Shown here piece by piece: positions 8,243-16,946 of a stretch of DNA of 64,000 nucleotides. Within the stretch, counting starts at the first letter, position 1; each line of letters opens with the position of its first letter. The translations under genes and the position numbers were made by a program. This stretch comes from CSBr16-57R1 sp041163265 (GTDB lineage: Bacteria; Actinomycetota; Nitriliruptoria; Nitriliruptorales; Nitriliruptoraceae), in the NCBI GenBank assembly GCA_041163265.1, contig JBEARL010000001.1:1-64000 (forward strand). Direction: 5' to 3'. The notes beneath the pieces are model-generated. The model was not told the DNA's origin, made no database searches, and saw only the letters and a program-made list of their open reading frames with translations.

Positions 8243-9493
8243 ATGGCCGAGTTCGCCCAGACCGACATCGCCGCTCCCGGCATCATGACCGTCGACTGGG
8301 AGACGCGGGTCGACGTCGGTCGACTCCGCGACTACCGCCTCGCCCGCGCGCGGCAGGCCCTCGCCGACAGCGACCTCGGTGCGGTGCTGGTCTTCGAGAC
8401 CTCGAACGTCCGCTACCTCACGGCGACGCACATCGGCACCTGGGGCTACAACAAGACCGAGCGCTGGGCGCTGCTGACCCGCACCGGCACGCCGTGGATC
8501 TGGGACTTCGGCTCGGCCGCGAAGAACCATCGCCTGTACTCGCCGTGGCTCGAGCCCTCGCACTCGGTCGGCGGGAACGTGGGCCTGCAGGGCGCGATCG
8601 CACCGACGTCAGGGCTGCCCGCCGGCGCCGCGCAGCAGATCGCCGCCATCCTCCGGGACGAGGGCGTGGCGGACATGCCGCTCGGCGTGGACGTGGTCGA
8701 GCTGCCGATGCTCCGGGCGCTCGAGGCCGAGGGCATCGACGTCCGCGACGCCCAGCAGACCATGCTCACCGCGCGCGAGATCAAGAACGTCGATGAGATC
8801 CTGCTGCTCAGCCAGGCGGCTGCGATGGTCGACGGGGTCTATCAGGACATCTCGGAGGCGCTGAAGCCCGGCGTGCGCGAGTCCGACATCGTGGCCCTCG
8901 CGACCCACCGCCTGCTGCAGATGGGTTCGGAGCAGGTCGAGGCCATCAACTCGATCGCCGGCGAGCGGTGCAACCCGCACCCGCACGTGTTCTCCGACCG
9001 CTACATCCGCCCGGGCGACGCCGCCTACTTCGACATCATCCACGCCTACAACGGCTACCGGACCTGCTACTACCGCACCTTCGCGGTCGGGCGGGCGACG
9101 CAGGCCCACCGCGACGCGTACGTGAAGGCGCGGGAGTGGATCGACGTCGCCATCGCCGCCGTGCGGCCGGGGGTCGGGACCGACGAGATCGCCCGACTCT
9201 GGCCGAAGGCGCAGGACTTCGGGTTCGACTCCGAGATGGAGGCGTTCGGCCTGCAGTTCGGCCACGGCCTCGGACTCGGCCTGCACGAGCGGCCGATCAT
9301 CAGCCGGCTCAACTCGCTCGAGAACCCGATCGAGATCAAGGAGGGCATGGTCTTCGCCCTCGAGACCTACTGCCCGTCCGCGGACGGGAGGTCGGCCGCG
9401 CGCATCGAGGAGGAGATCGTCGTCACCCGGGACGGGGCCCAGCTGCTGACCCTGTTCCCGGCCGAGGAGCTCTTCATCACGAACAAGTACTGA
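8243..9493 (+). CDS. M24 family Xaa-Pro peptidase-like protein, altered metal site
   Basis: About 416 residues with an N-terminal creatinase-type domain and a C-terminal pita-bread (M24) domain. Canonical M24 enzymes bind two metals with Asp, Asp, His, Glu, Glu. Here the first Asp is in YFDIIHAYNG, but the second should fall in GYRTCYYRTF, where Cys stands instead; the His (HGLGLGLHE) and two Glu (ALETYC, IEEEIV) are present. The change may define a subfamily acting on something other than peptides, as do creatinase, DddP and ectoine hydrolase. Start ATG 8243 with GGAG five bases upstream; an in-frame GTG lies at 8219. Located just upstream of E1 alpha, so probably part of the same catabolic operon. 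Confidence 0.85.
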   Translation: MAEFAQTDIAAPGIMTVDWETRVDVGRLRDYRLARARQALADSDLGAVLVFETSNVRYLTATHIGTWGYNKTERWALLTRTGTPWIWDFGSAAKNHRLYSPWLEPSHSVGGNVGLQGAIAPTSGLPAGAAQQIAAILRDEGVADMPLGVDVVELPMLRALEAEGIDVRDAQQTMLTAREIKNVDEILLLSQAAAMVDGVYQDISEALKPGVRESDIVALATHRLLQMGSEQVEAINSIAGERCNPHPHVFSDRYIRPGDAAYFDIIHAYNGYRTCYYRTFAVGRATQAHRDAYVKAREWIDVAIAAVRPGVGTDEIARLWPKAQDFGFDSEMEAFGLQFGHGLGLGLHERPIISRLNSLENPIEIKEGMVFALETYCPSADGRSAARIEEEIVVTRDGAQLLTLFPAEELFITNKY

Positions 9494-9499
9494 CCGGTC

Positions 9500-9518
9500 C
9501 CGGGTGACGAGCACCCGG
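9500..9518 (+). terminator. Small hairpin between M24 and E1 alpha genes
   Basis: Arms CCGGGTG (9500-9506) and CACCCGG (9512-9518) with a five-base loop, in the 54-base gap. No T-run. A weak attenuator or an mRNA-processing site at most. Confidence 0.35.
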
Positions 9519-9547
9519 AACGGACCACCGAGGCACGGAGGGAGCCC

Positions 9548-10570
9548 GTGGCGACCACGAAGGCGAAGCGAGCGACCGTGACGTCGCCCGCGATCGACCG
9601 CGAGACGAAGCTGGCGCTGTACGCGCAGGTCGTCCGGCTGCGGCGCTTCGAGGAGCGGGCCTACCGCCTGTTCCTCGAGGGGCTCGTGAAGGGCACGTCG
9701 CACCTCTCGCTCGGCCAGGAGGCGATCGCCGCCGGGTTCGCCGAGGCGATGCGCACGGACGACTACACCTTCTGCACGTACCGCGGGCACGCGCACACCC
9801 TCGCGCGCGGGACGTCGATGGAGGGCGTGATGGCCGAGCTGCTCGGCCGCGCGAACGGTGTCTGCGGCGGCAAGGGCGGCTCGATGCACCTGACCAGCGT
9901 CGAGCACTATGCGATGGGCTCCTACGCGATCATCGGCGCCCACCTCCCGATCGCGGCGGGCGCGGCCTGGTCGGCGGTCCTGCGGGGCACCGAGCAGGCC
10001 ACCGTCTGCTTCTTCGGGGACGGCACGACCAACATCGGGGCCTTCCACGAGGCGCTGAACTTCGCGGCCGTCTGGAAGCTGCCGGTGGTGTTCGTCTGCG
10101 AGAACAACCTCTGGATGGAGTACACGCCGATCGACTCGGTGACGGCCGTGCCGCACCCGGCCGCCGACCGCGCCGCCGCCTACGGGCTCGAGCGCATCAT
10201 CGTCGACGGCAACGACCCCGACGCCGTCCACCTCGAGGCGCTGCGTGCGCTCGAGCGGGCCCGCGCCGGCGAGGGCCCGTCGCTCATCGAGTGCCTGACC
10301 TACCGGCACGGCGGCCACTCGCGCGCCGATCCCGGCGACTACCGCCCGAAGGAGCAGGTCGAGGAGTGGCTCGCGCGTGACCCCATGCCGATGTACCGGC
10401 AGCGGCTGCTCGACGAGGGGGTCGAGGCGTCCGTCCTCGACGACATCGAGGCCGCGGCGATGGCCGAGGTCGACGCCGCGACCGAGGGTGCCCGCAACGG
10501 TCCGGTGCCCGCGATCGAGAGCGCGTACACCGACGTCTGGGCCGATGGAGGCTGGGCATGGCGGAACTGA
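9548..10570 (+). CDS. 2-oxoacid dehydrogenase E1 component, alpha subunit
   Basis: Thiamine-diphosphate-binding alpha subunit of a pyruvate, acetoin or branched-chain 2-oxoacid dehydrogenase, 340 residues. The TPP motif begins at GDGTTNIGAFHEALN and ends at CENN; substrate-channel residues lie in YRGHAHTLARGTS. Length and layout match PdhA/AcoA. The GTG start has GGAGGGAG a few bases upstream. Its 3' end overlaps the start of the beta gene by 13 bases, giving equal synthesis of the two subunits. The E2 partner is the minus-strand gene at 4.9-6.2 kb. The downstream aldehyde dehydrogenase and HIBADH-like genes suggest a catabolic rather than central role. Confidence 0.92.
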   Translation: MATTKAKRATVTSPAIDRETKLALYAQVVRLRRFEERAYRLFLEGLVKGTSHLSLGQEAIAAGFAEAMRTDDYTFCTYRGHAHTLARGTSMEGVMAELLGRANGVCGGKGGSMHLTSVEHYAMGSYAIIGAHLPIAAGAAWSAVLRGTEQATVCFFGDGTTNIGAFHEALNFAAVWKLPVVFVCENNLWMEYTPIDSVTAVPHPAADRAAAYGLERIIVDGNDPDAVHLEALRALERARAGEGPSLIECLTYRHGGHSRADPGDYRPKEQVEEWLARDPMPMYRQRLLDEGVEASVLDDIEAAAMAEVDAATEGARNGPVPAIESAYTDVWADGGWAWRN

Positions 10571-11538
10571 TCACCTACCGCGAGGCGGTGGCCCGAGCCA
10601 TCGCCCAGGAGATGCGCCGCGACGAGTCCGTCGTGTTCCTCGGCGAGGACGTCGCCGCCGCCGGGGGCGTGTTCAAGGCCACCAAGGGCCTGCTCGAGGA
10701 GTTCGGACCGGTCCGGGTCCGTGACACGCCCATCTCGGAGGAGGCCATCCTCGGTGCCGCCATGGGCGCCGCGATGACCGGCATCCGCCCGATCGCCGAG
10801 ATCATGTTCTCGGACTTCCTCGCCACCTGCTGGGACCTCGTCTCGGTCGAGATGGCCAAGACCCGGTACATGACCGGCGGCCAGACGTCGCTGCCCCTCG
10901 TCATCCGCACCGCGAACGGGGCCGGGCTCCGGTTCGGCGCCCAGCACTCGCAGTCGGTCGAGAACTGGGCGATGATGATCCCCGGCCTGAAGGTCGTGGC
11001 GCCGTCGAACCCGGCCGACCTGATCGGCCTGTTCGCCGCCTCGGTCCGCGATGACAACCCGGTCGTGTTCTTCGAGCAGAAGTCCCTCTACCCCGTGAAG
11101 GGCGAGGTCCCGGACGGCGAGCTCGTGACCGAGCTCGGACGGGCCGCCGTCCTGCGTCAGGGCAGCGACGTGACCATCGCGGCGCTGGCCGCGATGGTGC
11201 CGCGGGCCCTCGAGGCCGCCGAGCGCCTGCAGGCGGAGCGTGGCATCTCGGCCGAGGTCATCGACCTGCGCACCCTGATCCCCCTGGACGCCCGGACCGT
11301 CCTCGAGTCGGTCACGCGGACCAAGCGGTTCGTGACCGTCGAGGAGAACCCGCGCGTCCTCGGCTGGGGCGCCGAGCTGGTCTCGATCGTCGCGGAGGAG
11401 GCCTTCTGGGACCTCGACGCGCCGGTCACCCGCGTCACGACCCCGCACGTCCCGCTGCCCAGCTCGGACGCGCTCGAGGACGAGGTGCTGCCCTCGGTCG
11501 CGCGCATCGTCGAGACCGTGGCGAAGGTCGTCGGGTGA
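10558..11538 (+). CDS. 2-oxoacid dehydrogenase E1 component, beta subunit
   Basis: Beta subunit (transketolase central and C-terminal domains), 326 residues, standard for PdhB/AcoB/BkdA2. The N-terminal ITYREAVARAIAQEM, the GEDVAAAGGVF segment, RVRDTPISEEAILGAA and the C-terminal TVEENPRVLGWG are typical. It forms an alpha2-beta2 heterotetramer with the overlapping upstream gene and supplies the glutamate that activates thiamine diphosphate. It is followed without a gap (GTGA overlap) by an aldehyde dehydrogenase gene, so a semialdehyde oxidation step is co-expressed with the complex. Confidence 0.92.
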   Translation: MAELITYREAVARAIAQEMRRDESVVFLGEDVAAAGGVFKATKGLLEEFGPVRVRDTPISEEAILGAAMGAAMTGIRPIAEIMFSDFLATCWDLVSVEMAKTRYMTGGQTSLPLVIRTANGAGLRFGAQHSQSVENWAMMIPGLKVVAPSNPADLIGLFAASVRDDNPVVFFEQKSLYPVKGEVPDGELVTELGRAAVLRQGSDVTIAALAAMVPRALEAAERLQAERGISAEVIDLRTLIPLDARTVLESVTRTKRFVTVEENPRVLGWGAELVSIVAEEAFWDLDAPVTRVTTPHVPLPSSDALEDEVLPSVARIVETVAKVVG

Positions 11539-12986
11539 GCGGCGACGTGCTGACCGGGCTCGACACCCGGCTGCGCATCGGCGGCGAGCTCCGGCCGGCC
11601 TCGGACGGCGCCGAGTTCCCGGTGCTCGACCCTGCGACGGGCGGGACGATCGCCTCGGTCGCGTCGGGGACCGCGGAGGACGCGGTCGCGGCCGTCGCCG
11701 CCGCCCACGCGGCCGGTCCGGCCTGGGCGGCGACCCCTCCGCGCGAGCGGGGCGAGACGCTGCGCCGCGCCTTCGAGGCGATGATCGCCCGGCGTGACGA
11801 GATCGCCGAGCTGATCGTCCTCGAGTCCGGCAAGAGCTGGGGCGACGCGGTCGGCGAGGTCAACTACGCGGCCGAGTTCTTCCGGTGGTTCTCGGAGGAG
11901 GCGGTGCGGATCGATGGCGGCCTCATGCGGGCGCCGGCGGGGGACAAGCACATCCTCACGATGCGCCAGCCGGTCGGCGTCTCGGTCCTCGTCACGCCGT
12001 GGAACTTCCCGGCGGCGATGGCCACCCGCAAGATCGGTCCGGCGCTGGCCGCCGGCTGCACCGTCGTGCTGAAGCCCGCGTCGGACACGCCGCTGACCGC
12101 GCTGCTGGTCGCGGACATCCTCACCGAGGCCGGCGTACCCGGCGGCGTCGTGAACGTGCTTCCGTCCCGGAGCTCGGGTGCGACCGTCGGCGCGATGCTG
12201 GCCGATCGCCGCACCCGCAAGGTGTCCTTCACCGGGTCGACCGAGGTCGGCGTGAAGCTGCTCGAGGGTGCGGCACGGAACGTCCTGCGGGCCTCGATGG
12301 AGCTCGGCGGGAACGCCCCGTTCCTCGTGTTCGCCGATGCCGACCTGGACGCTGCGGTCGAGGGCGCGATGGTCGCCAAGATGCGCAACGGTGGCGAGTC
12401 CTGCATCGCGGCGAACCGCTTCCTCGTCGAGGCCTCCGTCGTCGATGCCTTCGCGGACGCCCTGACCGACCGGATGGCCGCGCTGCGCGTCGGGCCCGGC
12501 CTCGACCGCAGCAACGACGTCGGCCCGGTCATCAACGCGGCCGCCCGAGAGGAGATCGACGGACTGGTCCGCGACAGCGTCACCGCCGGGGCGCGGGTCA
12601 CCACCGGTGGCGTGGCGACCGACGGCCCGGGGTTCTTCTACCTGCCGACGGTCATCCGCGACGTCCGGCCCGACGCCAAGCTGCTGCGGCACGAGATCTT
12701 CGGGCCGGTCGCCCCCATCGTCCCGTTCCGGGGCGAGGACGAGGCCGTCGCGATGGGGAACGACACCGAGTTCGGGCTGGCGTCGTACGTCTACACGTCG
12801 GACCTCGGCCGGGCGATGCGTGTCGCCGAGCGGCTCGAGGCCGGCGTCGTCGGCGTGAACCGCGGCTTCCTGTCCGATCCCGCCGCACCGTTCGGTGGCA
12901 GCAAGCTCAGCGGCCTCGGCCGCGAGGGGGCCCACGACGGGCTCCTCGAGTTCCTCGAGACCAAGTACATCGCCGCACAGTGGTGA
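11535..12986 (+). CDS. NAD(P)-dependent aldehyde dehydrogenase (semialdehyde type)
   Basis: Aldehyde dehydrogenase of the succinate-semialdehyde / GabD-like class, 483 residues. The catalytic Glu is in SMELGGNAPFLVF and the catalytic Cys in NGGESCIAANRF; the nucleotide-binding segment FTGSTEVGVKLL is present. It oxidises an aldehyde or semialdehyde to the acid. Succinate semialdehyde, glutarate semialdehyde and sulfolactaldehyde are all known substrates of this class, and the sequence does not choose between them. The GTG start overlaps the E1 beta stop, so it is translationally coupled to the dehydrogenase complex. Confidence 0.92.
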   Translation: MSGDVLTGLDTRLRIGGELRPASDGAEFPVLDPATGGTIASVASGTAEDAVAAVAAAHAAGPAWAATPPRERGETLRRAFEAMIARRDEIAELIVLESGKSWGDAVGEVNYAAEFFRWFSEEAVRIDGGLMRAPAGDKHILTMRQPVGVSVLVTPWNFPAAMATRKIGPALAAGCTVVLKPASDTPLTALLVADILTEAGVPGGVVNVLPSRSSGATVGAMLADRRTRKVSFTGSTEVGVKLLEGAARNVLRASMELGGNAPFLVFADADLDAAVEGAMVAKMRNGGESCIAANRFLVEASVVDAFADALTDRMAALRVGPGLDRSNDVGPVINAAAREEIDGLVRDSVTAGARVTTGGVATDGPGFFYLPTVIRDVRPDAKLLRHEIFGPVAPIVPFRGEDEAVAMGNDTEFGLASYVYTSDLGRAMRVAERLEAGVVGVNRGFLSDPAAPFGGSKLSGLGREGAHDGLLEFLETKYIAAQW

Positions 12987-13032
12987 GGCGGTCCCGCCGG
13001 CGCCCGGCGCCGACGTCCCCAGGGAGACACCC

Positions 13033-13995
13033 GTGAGCGACACCCTCAAGCTCGGCTGGCTCGGAACCGGCCGGATGGGCTTCGAGCTGGCCATCCGCCT
13101 GCTCAACGCCGGTCATCACCTGACCGTCTGGAACCGGACGCGCGAGAAGGCCGAGCCGCTCGCGTCGCTCGGCGCGACCATCGTCGACCGGCCCGACGAG
13201 CTGGCCGACTGCGACATCGTGTTCAGCATCGTCGCCAACTCGAAGTCGTTCGAGGAGGTCATGCTCGGCGAGCATGGGCTCCTGACCGTGGAGGGTCGCC
13301 GACCCGGACTCGTCGTCGACTCGTCGACGATCTCGATGGACATGGGCGAGCGCATCCGCGAGGTCGCGGCCGGGTTGGGATGCGACCTGCTGGCGGCGCC
13401 CGTCAGTGGCAGCCCGAAGGTGGTCCGCTCGGGCCGGCTCGGCGTCGTCGTCAGCGGGCCGCGTGCTGCCTTCGACCGTGCGAAGCCGTACCTGGATGTC
13501 TTCGGCCGGACCATCACCTACGTCGGCGAGGGCGAGCGCGCGCGTCTCGTCAAGATCTGCCACAACCTCATCCTCGGCGTCGTGAGCCAGTCCCTGGCCG
13601 AGACGACCGTCCTCGCGGAGAAGGCCGGCATCCGCCGTGCCGACTACCTCGAGTTCATCAACGGCAGCGTCATGGGATCGGTGTTCAGCCGCTACAAGAC
13701 GCCCGCGATCGTGAACCTCGACTACAAGCCGACGTTCACCGGCCATCTGCTGCGGAAGGACTTCGAGCTCGGGCTCGACGCCGCCCGTCAGCTGAACGTC
13801 TCGCTGCCGGTCCACGCCCTCGTCCACCAGCAGGTCGTCGACCTCATCGGGAACGGCCTCGGCGACATCGACTTCATCTCGCTGCTCGAGATGTCGGCCC
13901 GCGGGTCGGGGCTCGAGCTCGCCAGCGAGGACAGGGACGACGTGACGGACGGGCTGGACCCGATCGACGACCTCGGCCAGCGCCGACCGTCCTGA
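13033..13995 (+). CDS. NAD(P)-dependent 3-hydroxyisobutyrate dehydrogenase-like reductase
   Basis: Second member in this window of the beta-hydroxyacid dehydrogenase family, about 320 residues. The Rossmann motif is GWLGTGRMGFELA, the substrate signature is AAPVSGSPKVV, and the catalytic Lys/Asn pair is in LVKICHNLIL. The GTG at 13033 follows AGGGAGA; the longer upstream frame runs through the aldehyde dehydrogenase gene and is not real. It lies 46 bases past that gene and is probably in the same transcript. Pairing with an aldehyde dehydrogenase suggests that both act on one semialdehyde, or on consecutive alcohol and aldehyde intermediates. Confidence 0.88.
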   Translation: MSDTLKLGWLGTGRMGFELAIRLLNAGHHLTVWNRTREKAEPLASLGATIVDRPDELADCDIVFSIVANSKSFEEVMLGEHGLLTVEGRRPGLVVDSSTISMDMGERIREVAAGLGCDLLAAPVSGSPKVVRSGRLGVVVSGPRAAFDRAKPYLDVFGRTITYVGEGERARLVKICHNLILGVVSQSLAETTVLAEKAGIRRADYLEFINGSVMGSVFSRYKTPAIVNLDYKPTFTGHLLRKDFELGLDAARQLNVSLPVHALVHQQVVDLIGNGLGDIDFISLLEMSARGSGLELASEDRDDVTDGLDPIDDLGQRRPS

Positions 13996-13998
13996 CCG

Positions 13999-14649
13999 GT
14001 GGCCGCGACGGTCGGCGACGACGGGCGGGGTGGCGCAACCGAGGGTGACCTCGACGTCACCCCGTCCGAGTGGGACCGACGGTCGCTCTACCGGCTTCTG
14101 ACCAGCCTCGTCGTCCCACGGCCGATCGCCTGGGTCTCGACCGTCGGCCCGGACGGCGTGCCCAACATCGCGCCGCACAGCTACTTCAACCTGGTCTCGT
14201 CCTCGCCACCTCACGTGGTGCTCGGGCTCGCGGGTGTCCGCGACACGCTGAACAACATCCGCGCGTCGGGCGAGTTCGTCGTCAACGTGGTCACGGTCGA
14301 CCATCTCGACGCGATGAACGCGACCAGCATCGACGCCCCGCCTGAGGTCGACGAGTTCCGGCTCGTCGGGCTGACCGCGGTGCCCGCGGTGGCCGTCGCC
14401 GCACCGCGGTTGCAGGAATCGCCGGTCAACCTCGAGTGCCTCCTGCGCCACGAGCTCGACCTCGGGGGCGGGACGATGGTCGTCGGGGAGGTGGTGCACG
14501 TCCACGTCGACGGTCGGGTGCTGCGCGACGGCACGGCCGATCCGGAGCTGCTCCGACCCCTCGCACGGCTGGGGCACGTCGGGTACGCGGCGCTCGGAGC
14601 ACCGATGTCACGACCGCGCCCTCGCTGGTCCGAGCGGGAGCAGGGCTAG
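13999..14649 (+). CDS. Flavin reductase-like domain protein
   Basis: FMN-binding split-barrel protein of about 216 residues, related to the small reductase components of two-component monooxygenases. The motif RPIAWVSTVGPDGVPNIAPH is diagnostic, with SYFNLVSSSPP following it. It would reduce FMN with NAD(P)H or simply bind flavin. It begins three bases after the HIBADH-like gene, using GTG, so it belongs to the E1 operon. No obvious partner monooxygenase gene is in the window. Confidence 0.82.
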   Translation: MAATVGDDGRGGATEGDLDVTPSEWDRRSLYRLLTSLVVPRPIAWVSTVGPDGVPNIAPHSYFNLVSSSPPHVVLGLAGVRDTLNNIRASGEFVVNVVTVDHLDAMNATSIDAPPEVDEFRLVGLTAVPAVAVAAPRLQESPVNLECLLRHELDLGGGTMVVGEVVHVHVDGRVLRDGTADPELLRPLARLGHVGYAALGAPMSRPRPRWSEREQG

Positions 14650-14712
14650 CGTGCCGCCTTCGGCCGACCGCTCCCGCTCGCCGCGCCAGCAGGGCCATCT
14701 CGAGGAGGTCCC

Positions 14713-15864
14713 ATGCCCGTGACCGCGTCCCGTCCCGCCCCGTTCTCTCCCGACGAGCTGCTGCGGCGGCGCGACGCGCTGGCGGCGGAGGCGGTCGCGG
14801 CGGGTGTCGACCGCATCGTCCTGTACGGATCGGAGCGCAGCGGCACGGCCGTCCCGTGGCTGACGCGGTGGCCGGTGACGCGCGAGGCGGCCGTCGTGTT
14901 CGGCACCGGCGAACAGGACACGCTGTTCGTGCACTTCCACAACCACATCCGGCTGGCCAGTGAGATGGCCCGGGATGCCGACGTGCGCTGGGGCGGCGCG
15001 TCCACCTTCGCGTCGGTCGTGGACGAGCTGGAGCGGCGTGGTGGGACGTCCCAGACCGTGGGGATGGTCGGGACCATCCCGTACCAGCTCCGGGACGCGC
15101 TCGGCGAGCGGTTCGACGGCGTCGTCGACCTCACGCCGGCGTACACGCGCCTGCGGATGGTGAAGTCCGAGGAGGAGCTCTCGCACCTGCGCTACGGGGC
15201 GGCCCTCAGCGACGGTGCGCTGCAGGCGCTGCTCGACGGCATCGCGGTCGGCGTCAGCGACCACCAGCTGATCGATCGCATCGAGCGCTCGTACGTGCCG
15301 CTCGGCGGCACGACCCACATCCACTACCTCTCGATCACCCCGATGGACGCGCCCGAGCGCCCGGTGCCGGCCCAGCAGCCGGTCGGGGCTACGGTCGCGT
15401 CGGGCAGCGTGCTCGTCACCGAGCTCAGCGCCGCGGTGCGCGGGTACTCGGGTCAGGTGCTCCGGACCATCACCGTCGACCGCGGTCCCAACGCCCTGTA
15501 CGCCGAGCTGCATGACGTCGCCCAGCGCGCCTTCGACGCCGTCGCGGACCGTGTCCGTGCCGGTGCGACCGCGCAGGACCTCGCGGACGCCGGCGCGCTC
15601 GTCGGGACGGCAGGGTTCCTGCTGAACGACGACCTCGTGCATGGCTTCGGTGGGGGCTACCTCCCGCCGGTCATCGGTCGCCTCGGCGATCCGGTCCCGG
15701 ACGTGACGCTCGCCGCCGGCATGACCATCGTGGTCCAGCCGAACGTCGTCACGCCGGACGGCACCGCCGGCGTGCAGACGGGCGAGCTGCTGCTCGTGAC
15801 CGAGACGGGGTACGAGCGGCTGCACGCGGCCGAGCCGGGGCTGCTGACCGTCACGACCGCCTGA
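14713..15864 (+). CDS. M24 family protein lacking most metal ligands
   Basis: 383 residues with creatinase-like N-terminal and M24-like C-terminal domains. The M24 fold is recognisable, but the metal site is eroded. The region holding the two Asp reads VLVTELSAAVRGYSGQVLRT (Glu at the first position, no Asp at the second). The His segment VHGFGGGYLPP is kept. The segment that should carry the first C-terminal Glu reads VVQPNVVTPDG, and only the last Glu (TGELLLVT) remains. It is therefore unlikely to be a normal dimetal peptidase; it may be a metal-independent hydrolase like creatinase. A possible -10 (TAGCGT, 14647-14652) overlaps the flavin reductase stop, so it may have its own promoter. 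Confidence 0.75.
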   Translation: MPVTASRPAPFSPDELLRRRDALAAEAVAAGVDRIVLYGSERSGTAVPWLTRWPVTREAAVVFGTGEQDTLFVHFHNHIRLASEMARDADVRWGGASTFASVVDELERRGGTSQTVGMVGTIPYQLRDALGERFDGVVDLTPAYTRLRMVKSEEELSHLRYGAALSDGALQALLDGIAVGVSDHQLIDRIERSYVPLGGTTHIHYLSITPMDAPERPVPAQQPVGATVASGSVLVTELSAAVRGYSGQVLRTITVDRGPNALYAELHDVAQRAFDAVADRVRAGATAQDLADAGALVGTAGFLLNDDLVHGFGGGYLPPVIGRLGDPVPDVTLAAGMTIVVQPNVVTPDGTAGVQTGELLLVTETGYERLHAAEPGLLTVTTA

Positions 15865-15900
15865 CGGCGTCCAGGGACGCCACAGGTCCGTCAGGCGGTC
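15855..15900. terminator. Bidirectional terminator between convergent genes
   Basis: A perfect 13-bp inverted repeat (15855-15867 and 15888-15900) lies exactly between and across the stop codons of the plus-strand M24-like gene (ends 15864) and the minus-strand lacI-type gene (stop at 15891). It can serve both directions. Confidence 0.8.
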
Positions 15901-16940
15901 CCGGGTGGGGCACCCGTCGAGCGGCGCACCACCAGTTCGGGGACGATGGTGACGTCCGCGACGGTCGCGATGTCGCCGTCGCCGGAACCCTCGGACCGGG
16001 ACCGCTCGAGCAGCTCGAGCATCACCTCGGCCGCACGTCGTCCCATCAGGTACTGGTCGATGCGCACCGTCGTCAGCGCAGGGTCGAGCAGGTCCACCAG
16101 CGGCATGTCGTTGTAGCCCACGAGCGAGACGTCGTCGGGGACGCGCAGGCCGCGGGCGCGCAGGGCGGTCAGGGCGCCGACGGCCAGGAGGTCGTTCGAC
16201 GCGAAGACGGCGGTCGGCGCCGGACCCTCCGCCTCGAGCAGCACCTCGGCGGCCCGTCGCCCGCTCGGGAGGTCGTACCGGTCCGCGTGCACGACGTGGT
16301 CCGTCGGCAGTCCGAGGTCCCGGCAGGCGGCGACGAACGTGTCCCGCCGGTCGCGGCCGGTCGAGGTGTCCAGCGGGCCGCTGACCAGCGCGATCCGCCG
16401 GTGCCCGAGGCCGTGCAGGTGGTCGACGACCAGCCGTACCCCCTTCACGTCGTCCGGCAGGACCGCGGGGACCTGCGACGCGCGGTCACGGCGGTTCACG
16501 AGCACGGTCGGGATGCCGCCGAGACGGTCGGCATCGGTCGCGACGTCGAGGTGCGAGGTGGCCAGCATCACGCCATCCACCTGGCGTGCGACCAGGCTGT
16601 CGAGCCCCTGCTCCTCGCGCTCGGGCTCGTTGTCCGTGTTGGCGATCAGCAGCACGTGGCCCGTCGGGATGAGGGCGTCCTCGATGCCGCGGATGATCGG
16701 CGGGAAGAACGGGTTGGTGACGTCGGGCAGCAGCAGTCCGACCGTGTGGGTCCGCTGGGTGCGGAGGCCGCGTGCCAGCACGTTCGGTCGATACCCGAGC
16801 TGCTCGGAGGCCGCCAGCACCTTCGCGACCGTCTCCGGCCGCAGGCTCGTGGCGGTACGGCTGTTCAGTGCGCGCGACACGGTCGACGAGTCGACCCCCG
16901 CGAGGCGGGCCACGTCGGACATGGTCGGTTGGCCGGGCAT
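15891..16940 (-). CDS. LacI-family transcriptional regulator 1
   Basis: LacI/GalR repressor, 349 residues. The N-terminal helix-turn-helix reads MSDVARLAGVDSSTVSRALN, and the hinge helix RPNVLARGL carries the Leu that inserts at the central CpG of LacI-type operators. The rest is a periplasmic-binding-like sensor domain (GLLLPDVTNPFFPP, VGYNDMPLVDLLDP). It is one of two LacI proteins here and a candidate for the ten GCAAYCGWTTGC-like sites. The -10 box TAGCAT ends six bases before the ATG, with no ribosome site, which suggests a leaderless mRNA. No operator copy lies before its own start, so autoregulation is not indicated. Confidence 0.92.
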   Translation of the reverse strand: MPGQPTMSDVARLAGVDSSTVSRALNSRTATSLRPETVAKVLAASEQLGYRPNVLARGLRTQRTHTVGLLLPDVTNPFFPPIIRGIEDALIPTGHVLLIANTDNEPEREEQGLDSLVARQVDGVMLATSHLDVATDADRLGGIPTVLVNRRDRASQVPAVLPDDVKGVRLVVDHLHGLGHRRIALVSGPLDTSTGRDRRDTFVAACRDLGLPTDHVVHADRYDLPSGRRAAEVLLEAEGPAPTAVFASNDLLAVGALTALRARGLRVPDDVSLVGYNDMPLVDLLDPALTTVRIDQYLMGRRAAEVMLELLERSRSEGSGDGDIATVADVTIVPELVVRRSTGAPPGTA

Positions 16941-16946
16941 GGCAGG

